From the NCBI GenBank assembly GCA_009929055.1, contig SABI01000016.1, positions 1 to 20,509 of the forward strand: a stretch of DNA of 20,509 bases, written 5' to 3'. The notes beneath the pieces were generated by a model that was given only the letters and a program-made list of their open reading frames with translations, made no database searches and was not told where the DNA came from. This document shows positions 1 to 7,887 of this stretch, one piece after another; the stretch's first letter is position 1; every line of letters begins with the position of its first letter. A program made the translations under genes and the position numbers. Source of the DNA: Spirochaetia bacterium (GTDB lineage Bacteria > Spirochaetota > Spirochaetia > Sphaerochaetales > Sphaerochaetaceae).

Positions 1-156
1 AATAGTTCCATTTTTGTTGTTGCATGCTCACTATAATAGCTCAGGCATAGATGATTAGCAAGTATTGTCTAATAATGAATTCTTCTATGGCAAAAAAAGT
101 GAATTAATTTATTATAGAGCAAACAATTAAATGTCATTAAAATTAAGGTTCATCTC

Positions 157-185
157 TTTACATTACTTTTAAAAGATGGTATGAT
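157..185 (+). promoter_or_regulatory. sigma70-type promoter of gyrB
   Basis: A -35 box TTTACA (157-162) and a -10 box TATGAT (180-185) are separated by exactly 17 bp, each one mismatch from consensus. Transcription would start near 192, giving a leader of about 35 nt that holds the ribosome site AAGGAT (213-218) eight bases before the gyrB ATG. The rest of 1-226 holds no convincing gene; all plus-strand frames carry early stops. Confidence 0.75.
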
Positions 186-210
186 AATAATGAATTCAAT
201 TTTTTATCAT
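181..210. promoter_or_regulatory. inverted repeat around gyrB transcription start
   Basis: ATGATAA (181-187) and TTATCAT (204-210) are perfect inverted arms around a 16-nt spacer that itself contains the palindrome TGAATTCA (191-198). The element overlaps the end of the -10 box and the predicted start of transcription, so it could be an operator or a leader hairpin. The 12-mer AATAATGAATTC occurs in it (186-197) and again upstream at 71-82. Function is not known; the structure is what is seen. Confidence 0.4.
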
Positions 211-226
211 ACAAGGATATAAATAA

Positions 227-2206
227 ATGGAAAATGGCGTTTTAGAAGGGGTGCCTACAAGCACCGCGATTCATCGTGACCCAACATTACATGCAAAAAA
301 ACCTGCAGATTATACAGCAAAAAACATTCAAGTCCTCAAAGGTTTAGAGGCTGTGAGAATGAGGCCTGGAATGTACATCGGTTCTACAGGACCAGATGGA
401 TTGCATCACCTAGTTTATGAAGTTGTTGATAACAGCATTGACGAGTCAATGGCAGGATATTGTGACTATATTGGTATAATAATAGAGAAAGATAATATTA
501 TTCGAGTAGAAGATAACGGCAGGGGTATTCCTACAGAGATGCATCCTACTGAAAATCTTAGCTCTCTTGAGATAGTTCTTACTCAGCTTCACGCTGGGGG
601 TAAATTTGATAATGATACTTATAAAGTCTCTGGAGGTCTTCATGGGGTGGGTGTTTCAGTAGTAAATGCCCTTTCTGAATGGTTAGAAGTTACTGTGTAC
701 AGGTCTCCTTCTATATTTTTCCAACGTTACGAGAAGGGTATCCCTATGGCGCCAGTATCTATTATTGGAGAGACAGAAGATACAGGAACGGTAGTCCGTT
801 TTAAAGTAGATAATTCAATTATTGATGCAACAGAGTATAGTTATCGAGTTCTTAATGAAAGATTTAGGGAATTAGCATTTCTTAATAAAGGGTTACGAAT
901 TCGAATACGAGATGAGAGATTAGAAGAGGCAAGAGAACATGAATTTCACTTTGAAGGGGGAATAAAGTCATTTATTACCCACCTAAATGAATCAAAGAAA
1001 ACTGTTCATCCTGAACCTATTTTCTTTGATAGTGAAAAAGATAATGTAAAAGTAGAAGTCGCTATCCAATATAACGACAGATATGATGAAGTCTTGTTTA
1101 CCTTTGTTAATAATATTAATACCCGAGAAGGGGGAACTCACTTAGCCGGATTTCGCTCTGGCCTCACTAGAGTAATGAATGAGCAATTAAAGAAGTCAAA
1201 ATTAAGTAAGAAATTTAGCGAACCTCTTGCTGGAGAAGATTTGAGAGAAGGCCTCACAGCTGTCATTTCTATAAAAATTACCAATCCCCAGTTTGAAGGT
1301 CAAACAAAAATGAAGCTAGGGAACCCTAGTGTTCAGGGGATTGTTTCTTCTCTTTTATACGAAAAACTTAATAACTATTTTGATGAGTATCCTGCTGTTG
1401 TTGAGGCTATCCTTGATAAATCAATACTAGCGGCAAAGGCAAGATTTGCTGCTCGTGATGCAAGGATGAGGATTCGTAAAACAAGTGAAGGGGGAGGTCT
1501 TCCTGGTAAGTTAGCCGATTGTGCTGAAAAAGATCCTGCAAAGTGTGAAATATTCATAGTTGAAGGAGATTCTGCTGGAGGAAGTGCTAAACAAGGGCGT
1601 GACAGACAAAATCAAGCTATTCTTCCTCTATGGGGTAAAATGCTTAATGTAGAGAAAGCGCGAGAAGAGAAGGTTCTCGGCAATGAAAAACTACAACCTG
1701 TTATTGCCTCTTTAGGGGCTGGCCTTGGCATCCATTTTGATAGAGAGAAAGTTCGTTATCATAAAGTAATAATTATGGCAGATGCAGACGTTGATGGTTC
1801 TCACATTAGGACATTGCTTCTTACTTTCTTTTTTAGATATATGAGAGATTTGCTTGAGGCTGGATATGTTTATTTTGCAATGCCTCCACTTTATAAGATT
1901 AATATTGGAAAGAAGTTCTTTTATGCATTTGATGAAGAAGCTCGAAAGAGAATTTTAGAAGAAAATGTTAAAGAAGGGGATATTTCAAAAATTCCTATTC
2001 AACGTTATAAAGGTTTGGGAGAAATGAACCCAGATCAACTTTGGGAAACTACTATGAACCCAGATACTCGTACCCTTACTAGAGTGACTCTAGAGGACGC
2101 TGTAGAAGCCGATGGAGTGTTTAGTATGCTCATGGGTGAGGAAGTTGAACCTCGCAAGAGATTTATCGAAGAGAACGCTATGTACGTTTCCAACCTCGAT
2201 GTGTAG
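227..2206 (+). CDS. gyrB: DNA gyrase subunit B
   Basis: ATPase subunit of DNA gyrase, which with GyrA introduces negative supercoils. The GHKL ATPase is at the N-terminus: EVVDNSIDE at 65-73 (catalytic Glu65, Mg-binding Asn69), EDNGRGIP with Asp96, the glycine-rich GGLHGVGVS lid and a QTK loop. The TOPRIM domain follows with EGDSAGGS (Glu446) and DADVDGSH (Asp519, Asp521, Asp523), then the GyrB tail domain with QRYKGLGEMNP. At 659 aa it is the short form without the ~165-residue enterobacterial insert. It carries about 24 extra residues before the conserved YTAKNIQVLKGLEAV; the start is still favoured because AAGGAT sits eight bases upstream and the next Met lies beyond the conserved block. 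Trp469 in PLWGK replaces the Lys/Arg found at E. coli GyrB Lys447. gyrA begins 15 bp downstream, so the two are one operon. Confidence 0.98.
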   Translation: MENGVLEGVPTSTAIHRDPTLHAKKPADYTAKNIQVLKGLEAVRMRPGMYIGSTGPDGLHHLVYEVVDNSIDESMAGYCDYIGIIIEKDNIIRVEDNGRGIPTEMHPTENLSSLEIVLTQLHAGGKFDNDTYKVSGGLHGVGVSVVNALSEWLEVTVYRSPSIFFQRYEKGIPMAPVSIIGETEDTGTVVRFKVDNSIIDATEYSYRVLNERFRELAFLNKGLRIRIRDERLEEAREHEFHFEGGIKSFITHLNESKKTVHPEPIFFDSEKDNVKVEVAIQYNDRYDEVLFTFVNNINTREGGTHLAGFRSGLTRVMNEQLKKSKLSKKFSEPLAGEDLREGLTAVISIKITNPQFEGQTKMKLGNPSVQGIVSSLLYEKLNNYFDEYPAVVEAILDKSILAAKARFAARDARMRIRKTSEGGGLPGKLADCAEKDPAKCEIFIVEGDSAGGSAKQGRDRQNQAILPLWGKMLNVEKAREEKVLGNEKLQPVIASLGAGLGIHFDREKVRYHKVIIMADADVDGSHIRTLLLTFFFRYMRDLLEAGYVYFAMPPLYKINIGKKFFYAFDEEARKRILEENVKEGDISKIPIQRYKGLGEMNPDQLWETTMNPDTRTLTRVTLEDAVEADGVFSMLMGEEVEPRKRFIEENAMYVSNLDV

Positions 2207-2221
2207 AAAAGGAATTTTTAT

Positions 2222-4714
2222 ATGTTAGAAACATCAAATATTATTGAAACTAACGTAGCAGATGAGATGAAACAATCTTATTTGAACTACGCAATGTCTG
2301 TTATTGTCTCCCGAGCTCTTCCAGATGTCCGAGATGGATTAAAGCCTGTACATAGAAGAATTTTATTCGATATGTTTGAAATGGGGTTAAAATACAATAC
2401 TCCGTTTAAAAAAGCTGCAAGAATAGTTGGAGATGTGTTAGGTAAGTACCATCCACATGGTGATGCCTCTGTATATGAAGCTCTTGTGCGACTCGCCCAA
2501 GATTTCTCATTACGATATCCAGCGGTACACCCACAAGGGAACTTTGGATCGATTGATGGAGATCCTGCTGCAGCCATGCGTTATACTGAAGCAAAGCTTA
2601 GTAGAATTGGCGAAGATATGCTTGCTGATATCCAAAAAGAGACTGTAGATTTTGGTCCAAACTATGATGATTCTTTAACAGAGCCAAAAGTTCTTCCTGG
2701 AGTAATTCCTTTCTTATTAGCAAATGGAAGTAGTGGTATTGCTGTAGGGATGGCAACAAATATGGCTCCTCACAACTTATTAGAGATATGCCAAGGAATT
2801 GCTGCGTATATAGACAACCCTAATATTTCTACTATAGAGGTTATGGAATATATTAAAGGGCCAGATTTTCCAACTTCTGGAATAATTTGTGGCCGTTCTG
2901 GAATTTTAAGTGCTTTTGAAACAGGACGAGGGAAAATTGTTATACGCGGTCGATATGAAGTTGAAACCACAAAAACAGGAAGAACGCAAATAGTATTTAG
3001 TGAGCTCCCCTACCAAGTAAATAAAGCTGAACTTGTTAAAAAGATAGCTGAAGTAAAGAAAACTCATATCCTAGGCATTAGTGAAGTAAGAGATGAATCT
3101 GATAGAGATGGGATAAGGCTTGTCATTGAATTGAAAAAGAGTGCTGTAGCTAATGTTGTGGTAAATAAGCTTTTTCTCAAAACTCCACTACAAACCAATT
3201 TCAATGTAAACAACTTAGCTTTAGTTGATGGTCGGCCTCTACAATTAGGCTTATTAGATATGATTAGGCATTATGTAGATCATAGAGTTATTGTTGTTGA
3301 ACGACGAACTCGCTACGATTTACGTAAAGCAGAAGAAAGGGCTCATATTTTATTGGGTCTTAAAATAGGCTTAGATAATATTGATGAAGTAATAGCAATT
3401 ATTAAGAATGCTTCAGATAATGCAAGTGCAATAGAAATGCTTATGATTCGTTTTGGTCTTTCTAAATTACAAGGGCAAGCAATTATCGATATGAAACTCG
3501 GCCGTTTGAGCCAGTTAGAAACTTCAAAAATATTAGAAGAATTAAGCGAATTAAATGCTAAAATATTATATTATAACGAATTACTCGTTGATGATGCAAA
3601 AGTCTTAGCTGTTGTAAAGAGTGAAGTCCTTGAAGTTGAACACAAATATGGGGATAAAAGAAGAACCGAAATCTCTAATTACGAACTTACAGGCATGGTT
3701 GATGAAGACTTTATCAAAGAAGAGGATGTCGTTGTAATTATGACTTCGAAAGGATTCGTAAAACGTCTTCCTGTTGAAGAGTATAGGAGTCAAGGAAGAG
3801 GTGGTAGAGGGGTGCGAGCTGCTACTTTACGAGATGAAGATCTTGTTGAGCATATTTTTGTTGCTTCAACTCATGATCACGTCCTCGCAGTCTCTAATTT
3901 AGGTAAAGCTTATTGGGTCAAAGTTCATGAAATAGAGCAAGGTTCAAAGACTTCTAAAGGTGAGAGCTTGAGAAAACTTCTTCCATTGGAAAATGAAGAA
4001 GAAATAACCTCATTTACCCCATTCAGAGACTTTGATGAAGCTTTATATCTCCTTATGGTGACAAGAGATGGAGTTGCTAAACAAGTAAATTTACCTCTCT
4101 TTAGAAATGCTAAAAAACGAGGAATAACGGCCATTATTCTTGATGAAGGTGATGTGTTAGTCAATTGTGTATTACTTCAAGAAGAAGATGACTGTATGAT
4201 CATTACCAAACAAGGAAAAGGGCTTCGATTTATGAGTAGCTCAGTACGTGCTATGGGGCGATCTAGTCGAGGGGTACGAGGAATACGACTGTTAAATAAT
4301 GATCAAGTTGTTGGATTGCTCAAAGTCGATGATGAACGAAGAATCTTGTTAATTACAGAAAAAGGACAAGGGAAACAAATATTATTTGAATCATTCAGGC
4401 CTCATGGTCGAGGTACTATGGGACAAAAAATCTATACATTCAGAGAAAAGACTGGTCAAATTGTAAAAGCAATGAGTGTAAATGATGAAAATGATATTGT
4501 TGTGATGACCACTATGGGACAATCTATTAGAATTAGTGTCTCTACAATTTCTATTCAAGGACCTTATGCTTCTGGTGTTGTTATTGCTCGTTTAAAAGAA
4601 GGTGATACAATTCAAGCTATTGCGGTAACTGAAGCAGATAAAGATGAAGAAGAGTTGGTAAATGAAGATAGTCCTGAAGTAGAAGAAACAGCAAACGAAG
4701 AATCTGAAGAATAA
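2222..4714 (+). CDS. gyrA: DNA gyrase subunit A
   Basis: DNA cleavage and rejoining subunit of gyrase. The winged-helix breakage domain contains GKYHPHGDASVYE and the catalytic tyrosine Tyr121 in AAMRYTE. The GyrA box appears as SQGRGGRGVR at the start of the C-terminal beta-pinwheel, whose repeats (for example RSSRGVRGIRLL, GRGTMGQKIYTF) fill the last third; this box marks gyrase rather than topoisomerase IV. The protein is 830 aa, normal for the family, and ends in a strongly acidic tail of about 25 residues. The residue matching E. coli Ser83 is Ala82 and the one matching Asp87 is Glu86, both in the quinolone-resistance region. The start has AAGGAA (near 2209-2216) upstream. The gene is co-transcribed with gyrB and ends at the hairpin at 4736-4761. 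Confidence 0.98.
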   Translation: MLETSNIIETNVADEMKQSYLNYAMSVIVSRALPDVRDGLKPVHRRILFDMFEMGLKYNTPFKKAARIVGDVLGKYHPHGDASVYEALVRLAQDFSLRYPAVHPQGNFGSIDGDPAAAMRYTEAKLSRIGEDMLADIQKETVDFGPNYDDSLTEPKVLPGVIPFLLANGSSGIAVGMATNMAPHNLLEICQGIAAYIDNPNISTIEVMEYIKGPDFPTSGIICGRSGILSAFETGRGKIVIRGRYEVETTKTGRTQIVFSELPYQVNKAELVKKIAEVKKTHILGISEVRDESDRDGIRLVIELKKSAVANVVVNKLFLKTPLQTNFNVNNLALVDGRPLQLGLLDMIRHYVDHRVIVVERRTRYDLRKAEERAHILLGLKIGLDNIDEVIAIIKNASDNASAIEMLMIRFGLSKLQGQAIIDMKLGRLSQLETSKILEELSELNAKILYYNELLVDDAKVLAVVKSEVLEVEHKYGDKRRTEISNYELTGMVDEDFIKEEDVVVIMTSKGFVKRLPVEEYRSQGRGGRGVRAATLRDEDLVEHIFVASTHDHVLAVSNLGKAYWVKVHEIEQGSKTSKGESLRKLLPLENEEEITSFTPFRDFDEALYLLMVTRDGVAKQVNLPLFRNAKKRGITAIILDEGDVLVNCVLLQEEDDCMIITKQGKGLRFMSSSVRAMGRSSRGVRGIRLLNNDQVVGLLKVDDERRILLITEKGQGKQILFESFRPHGRGTMGQKIYTFREKTGQIVKAMSVNDENDIVVMTTMGQSIRISVSTISIQGPYASGVVIARLKEGDTIQAIAVTEADKDEEELVNEDSPEVEETANEESEE

Positions 4715-4735
4715 GAATAATTTCTAATTAAGATA

Positions 4736-4761
4736 TAAGGCCACCTGAAAGGGTGGCCTTA
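4736..4761. terminator. hairpin terminator between gyrA and nifU-like gene
   Basis: TAAGGCCACC (4736-4745) pairs perfectly with GGTGGCCTTA (4752-4761), a 10-bp stem with loop TGAAAG. It lies 21 bp after the gyrA stop. No long T-run follows: the right arm runs straight into the parS palindrome. It probably ends gyrA transcription, but is not a textbook intrinsic terminator. Confidence 0.6.
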
Positions 4762-4762
4762 A

Positions 4763-4778
4763 TGTTTCACGTGAAACA
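4763..4778. promoter_or_regulatory. parS: parS centromere site 1 (perfect)
   Basis: TGTTTCACGTGAAACA is a perfect 16-bp palindrome and matches the known chromosomal parS consensus TGTTNCACGTGAAACA at every defined position; symmetry extends to 20 bp (4761-4780). ParB binds such sites, loads with CTP and spreads. The site lies within 1.2 kb of the parB gene and next to gyrA, as expected near the replication origin. Confidence 0.95.
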
Positions 4779-4804
4779 TTAAGGAGTTACAGGACAAAAA
4801 TAAA

Positions 4805-4826
4805 TGCCACCCAATAATGAGTGGCA
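4805..4826. terminator. second short hairpin preceding parS 2
   Basis: TGCCAC (4805-4810) pairs with GTGGCA (4821-4826) around a 10-nt loop. Like the first hairpin it is followed within a few bases by ATGTTTCACGTGAAAC, so hairpin plus parS looks like a repeated composite unit. It may terminate the convergent nifU-like transcript coming from the right. The stem is short and the role uncertain. Confidence 0.4.
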
Positions 4827-4830
4827 ATAA

Positions 4831-4846
4831 TGTTTCACGTGAAACC
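4831..4846. promoter_or_regulatory. parS: parS centromere site 2 (one mismatch)
   Basis: TGTTTCACGTGAAACC matches the parS consensus except for the last base. It begins 68 bp after the start of site 1 and ends 8 bp before the stop codon of the nifU-like gene. It should still be a ParB binding site, possibly weaker. Confidence 0.88.
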
Positions 4847-4854
4847 TAATCTTC

Positions 4855-5082
4855 TTAGAGTTGGTTTTCGTTTACAATTACTAGGTTAGGATCTACAACA
4901 CTTCGGATGTATCTCTCTACCCCATTCTTAAGAGTCATCTGACTCATTGGACAGCCAGCGCATGAACCAACTAAACGAACAACGACTTCGTTGCCTTCCA
5001 TGCTAACGAATTCAATATCGCCACCATCATTCTGTAAGTCAGGTCTAATATCTTCAAGCGCAGCTTTTACTTTATTTATCAT
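4855..5082 (-). CDS. NifU-like C-terminal domain iron-sulfur protein
   Basis: A 75-residue stand-alone Nfu/NifU C-terminal domain, the type of protein that carries a [4Fe-4S] cluster between subunits and hands it to apo-proteins. The conserved core is visible: NDGGDIEF at 18-25 and the cluster-ligating CAGC at Cys41/Cys44. The frame is open up to an ATG at 5124, but the start at 5082 is chosen because AGGAGG sits nine bases upstream of it and the domain begins there; the upper ATG has no ribosome site. The gene is convergent with gyrA and divergent from parA. It stands alone, with no other iron-sulfur assembly genes nearby. Confidence 0.93.
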   Translation of the reverse strand: MINKVKAALEDIRPDLQNDGGDIEFVSMEGNEVVVRLVGSCAGCPMSQMTLKNGVERYIRSVVDPNLVIVNENQL

Positions 5083-5113
5083 GGAATAATTCCTCCTCGA
5101 TATATCTTTATTA

Positions 5114-5142
5114 AATGTACTCATATGCTAAATGATGGTCAA
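5114..5142 (-). promoter_or_regulatory. promoter of nifU-like gene
   Basis: On the minus strand, TTGACC (5142-5137) and TACATT (5119-5114) are 17 bp apart. The -35 is one mismatch from consensus, the -10 two. The start would fall near 5107, about 25 nt before the chosen ATG, leaving room for AGGAGG. This also supports the shorter start. Confidence 0.55.
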
Positions 5143-5157
5143 TACCTAAATTCTTAG

Positions 5158-5186
5158 ATGACATTAATAGAAACTTATTCTATAGT
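5158..5186 (+). promoter_or_regulatory. parA promoter, predicted leaderless start
   Basis: ATGACA (5158-5163) and TATAGT (5181-5186) are 17 bp apart, each one mismatch from consensus. The -10 box ends six bases before the parA ATG at 5193, so the predicted transcription start is the A of the start codon itself. No Shine-Dalgarno sequence precedes this ATG, whereas nearly every other gene here has one. Confidence 0.65.
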
Positions 5187-5192
5187 AAGACT

Positions 5193-5951
5193 ATGGTAGC
5201 AAAAAGAATAATATTTTTAAATCAAAAAGGTGGTGTAGGCAAAACCACGACTACTGTAAACCTCGGTGCATATTTAGCCTTAATGAATAACAAGGTGCTT
5301 TTAATAGATCTTGATTCCCAGGGGAATTTAACAAGTGCTGTTTCTGCTAATCCAAGATTGTATAGTAGCTATGACGTTATTGTTGGTAAGTGTACCGCTA
5401 GTGAAGCGTATCAAAAAACAGCAGTAGAAAACCTAAGTGTCATTCCAGGAGGAATTCACCTTGCTGGTTTAAGTGTTGAACTTGTAAATGAGCTAGCACG
5501 AGAATTCTTCTTAAAGAATACTTTAAGTGGAATTGATGATCAGTGGGATTATATCCTTATAGATTGCCCCCCCTCTTTAGGGTTAGTCACAATTAATGCA
5601 ATGTGTTGGGCTCAGCATATTATTATCCCCTTACAATGTGAATATTTTGCGATGGAAGGGCTTAACTTATTAATGAGAACAATTGATACAGTAAAAAAAC
5701 AACTAAACCCGCATCTTGAGGTTCTTGGAATTGCTTTTACGATGTATAGCTCAAGAACAAGATTGTCTAATGATGTTGTTGATGATATCACTGCATATTG
5801 GCCAGCTAAAGTATTTGAAACGAAAATTCCAAGGAATGTACGGCTTTCTGAAGCTCCTAGTCATGGACTCCCTATTAATTTATATGATCATTCATGTGCT
5901 GGAGCTTTAGCCTATGAAGAACTTGCTAAGGAGGTAATAGCCCGTGTCTAG
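5193..5951 (+). CDS. parA: chromosome-partitioning ATPase ParA (Soj)
   Basis: ParA/Soj Walker ATPase that works with ParB on parS to move newly copied origins apart. The deviant Walker A motif QKGGVGKTTTT spans 11-21 with signature Lys12 and catalytic Lys17; DLDSQGN (Asp39, Asp41) and DCPPSLG (124-130, Walker B) follow, with RNVRLSEAPSHGLP near the C-terminus. The 252-aa length and absence of an N-terminal helix-turn-helix fit the chromosomal type rather than long plasmid ParA proteins. The ATG at 5193 is right for the family although it has no ribosome site; the promoter just upstream suggests leaderless translation. The end overlaps parB by 8 bp. Confidence 0.97.
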   Translation: MVAKRIIFLNQKGGVGKTTTTVNLGAYLALMNNKVLLIDLDSQGNLTSAVSANPRLYSSYDVIVGKCTASEAYQKTAVENLSVIPGGIHLAGLSVELVNELAREFFLKNTLSGIDDQWDYILIDCPPSLGLVTINAMCWAQHIIIPLQCEYFAMEGLNLLMRTIDTVKKQLNPHLEVLGIAFTMYSSRTRLSNDVVDDITAYWPAKVFETKIPRNVRLSEAPSHGLPINLYDHSCAGALAYEELAKEVIARV

Positions 5952-6864
5952 TACAATAAAAAAACATGGATTAGGTAAAGGGATTAGTTCTCTGATGGAT
6001 GATTATTCTTTTGAAAGTGTCTTTACTTCTGCTGGAGTAAACCCAGGAGATGGTGAATATGTTTTATTAGAAATTAATAGAGTTCACCCAAATCCTAACC
6101 AACCAAGAAAACAGTTTGACCAAGAAACACTAGAAGAATTAGCTGAATCAATTCGAGTACAAGGGATTATTCAACCACTCATTGTTGAAAAAATTAGTGA
6201 TGATGAATATGCAATTATTACTGGAGAACGCCGTTATAGAGCAGCTCTTATTGTAGGTTTAGAAAAAATACCTGTAATTATTAAAAAGTTTAGTGACCTT
6301 CAGAGATTAGAAATTTCATTAATAGAAAATATACAAAGAGAAAACTTAAACCCCATTGAAGAAGCTAGAGCGTATGTATACCTTCTAGAACAGTCTCATA
6401 TTAGACAGGAAGAACTTGCAAATAGAGTTGGAAAGAAAAGATCTACTATAACTAATAGTATTCGATTGCTTCAACTTCCTCGAGAAATGCAAGACTCCTT
6501 ACTGGCAAGTGAGTTCTCAGCAGGACATGCTAGAGCCTTACTTTCAGTAATTAACCCCTCTGATCAAGAATATTTATATCAAAAGATAATTGCTGAAGGG
6601 ATGACTGTTCGGAAGGCTGAAAGTTATGCATCTGATCTTAATGCTGGAAAGAGAATGATGAAACACCCAAAAGATAGTAAACCTCAACCAAAGTCTGTAG
6701 ATATTCTTGCAATAGAGCAACGTTTTATTGAAGCTTGTAAAACCAAGGTAGAGTTGAAAGGAACTTTACAAAAAGGTAAAGTAGAGATAAGTTACCATAG
6801 TATGCAAGAGCTAGAAAGAATCTATGCATTATTTGGAAATAACGAAGAAACAATAGAATTATAA
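5944..6864 (+). CDS. parB: chromosome-partitioning protein ParB (Spo0J)
   Basis: CTP-dependent DNA clamp that loads at parS and spreads. Visible parts in order: an N-terminal ParA-contacting stretch HGLGKGISSLMDDY (8-21); the ParB/Srx CTP-binding domain with PNPNQPRKQFD, GERRYRA (94-100) and ENIQRENLNPIEEA (128-141); a helix-turn-helix around 155-177 (EELANRVGKKRSTITNSIRLL) for parS recognition; and a C-terminal dimerisation region. Length 306 aa is usual. The start is GTG at 5944 inside the end of parA, preceded by a strong AAGGAGG, so the two are translated from one message. Two parS sites lie 1.1-1.2 kb upstream. Confidence 0.97.
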   Translation: MSSTIKKHGLGKGISSLMDDYSFESVFTSAGVNPGDGEYVLLEINRVHPNPNQPRKQFDQETLEELAESIRVQGIIQPLIVEKISDDEYAIITGERRYRAALIVGLEKIPVIIKKFSDLQRLEISLIENIQRENLNPIEEARAYVYLLEQSHIRQEELANRVGKKRSTITNSIRLLQLPREMQDSLLASEFSAGHARALLSVINPSDQEYLYQKIIAEGMTVRKAESYASDLNAGKRMMKHPKDSKPQPKSVDILAIEQRFIEACKTKVELKGTLQKGKVEISYHSMQELERIYALFGNNEETIEL

Positions 6865-6883
6865 AAAAATAAAGGATTTAACG

Positions 6884-7831
6884 ATGGCACAGAATTTACA
6901 AGATGGAGTGTATGCAAAAATAACCACTTCCAAAGGAGAGTTGTTGCTCTCGCTCGAATATGAAAAAGCTCCTATGACCGTTTCAAATTTTATAGGACTC
7001 GCTGAAGGATCTTTAAATATTAAGAAACCAGGGACTCCTTTCTATAATGGATTAATTTTCCACCGAGTTATTAATGATTTTATGGTACAAGCAGGATGTC
7101 CAGATGGGAAAGGAACAGGTGGGCCAGGATATAAGTTCCCTGATGAAATTCACCCTTCACTAAAACATACAGGTCCTGGAATTCTTTCTATGGCTAATGC
7201 AGGAGCAGGTACTAATGGAAGCCAATTCTTCATTACTCATGTAGCAACACCATGGTTAGATGGTAAACATACTGTGTTTGGAAAGATCGTAGAGGGGCAA
7301 GATGTTGTGAATAAAATTGCCCAAGGCGATGTAATGAAGAAAGTGGAAATACTCCGAGTAGGAGAAAAGGCTGAAAGTTTTGTTGTAACAAAAGAGAGTT
7401 TTTCTGAAGAAGTAATTAAAGCTGATAAGGTTGAAAAAGAAAGAATTGCAGCTCTTCGTAAAGAATTATATAAAGAATTAGATAATAGATGGCCGAACGC
7501 TGCTGTTACAGAAAGTGGTTTAAGATACGTTGTTTTGAAAGAGGGTGCTGGTACAGATAGCCCTAAACATGGAGAAAATGTGACGGTACATTATACAGGG
7601 ACTCTTCTAGATGGAAAGGTTTTTGATAGTTCTGTACAACGAGGAACTCCTGCAGAATTTGCAATAGGGCAAGTGATAGAAGGATGGAATGAAGCTTTAG
7701 TCACTATGAAAAAAGGGGAAAAAAGGACACTTATTATTCCTCCTGAATTAGGATATGGCTCACAAGGATACCCTGGGGTTATTCCACCAAATTCTTATCT
7801 CATTTTTGATGTAGAATTACTTAGCTTTTAA
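6884..7831 (+). CDS. cytosolic cyclophilin-FKBP fusion prolyl isomerase
   Basis: A dual-family immunophilin carrying two unrelated peptidyl-prolyl isomerase domains. The cyclophilin domain (about 8-160) keeps all key residues: FHRV with Arg61, Phe66, Gln69, NGSQFF (Gln114, Phe116), Trp124 and His129 in PWLDGKHTVFG. A charged helical linker (about 170-205) leads to the FKBP domain (about 206-315) with VHYTG (Tyr237), FDSS (Phe247, Asp248), VIEGW (Val264, Ile265, Trp268) and GYG (Tyr291). Both domains therefore look catalytically competent and likely to bind cyclosporin- and FK506-type ligands. There is no signal peptide, so it should act in the cytosol. It starts 19 bp after parB with AAAGGAT upstream and is probably read from the par operon. 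Such fusions are known from Treponema and some Bacteroidetes. Confidence 0.95.
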   Translation: MAQNLQDGVYAKITTSKGELLLSLEYEKAPMTVSNFIGLAEGSLNIKKPGTPFYNGLIFHRVINDFMVQAGCPDGKGTGGPGYKFPDEIHPSLKHTGPGILSMANAGAGTNGSQFFITHVATPWLDGKHTVFGKIVEGQDVVNKIAQGDVMKKVEILRVGEKAESFVVTKESFSEEVIKADKVEKERIAALRKELYKELDNRWPNAAVTESGLRYVVLKEGAGTDSPKHGENVTVHYTGTLLDGKVFDSSVQRGTPAEFAIGQVIEGWNEALVTMKKGEKRTLIIPPELGYGSQGYPGVIPPNSYLIFDVELLSF

Positions 7832-7881
7832 CTATCTGTACAAACAGAAAAGAGTGAAACAAAACTTTTCGTTTGAGATAG
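7832..7881 (+). other. bulged RNA hairpin after first fusion gene
   Basis: Directly after the stop codon, CTATCT (7832-7837) pairs with AGATAG (7876-7881), CAAAC (7841-7845) with GTTTG (7871-7875), and GAAAAG (7847-7852) with CTTTTC (7865-7870). This gives a 17-bp stem with one 3-nt internal bulge, one bulged A and a 12-nt loop. It has no T-run, so it may stabilise the upstream message or act with the next hairpin rather than terminate alone. Confidence 0.5.
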
Positions 7882-7887
7882 ATAATA

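Noticed and set aside
1..60. TATAAT at 32-37 as a second gyrB promoter
   Set aside because: No acceptable -35 box at normal spacing and no extended -10; the promoter at 157-185 is far better.
2287..2577. 96-codon minus-strand open frame opposite gyrA
   Set aside because: It is antisense to the highly conserved breakage-reunion domain and has no family resemblance or ribosome site worth noting.
5083..5124. Longer N-terminus of the nifU-like gene from an ATG at 5124
   Set aside because: No ribosome site precedes 5124, the added residues are not part of the domain, and AGGAGG with good spacing supports the ATG at 5082.
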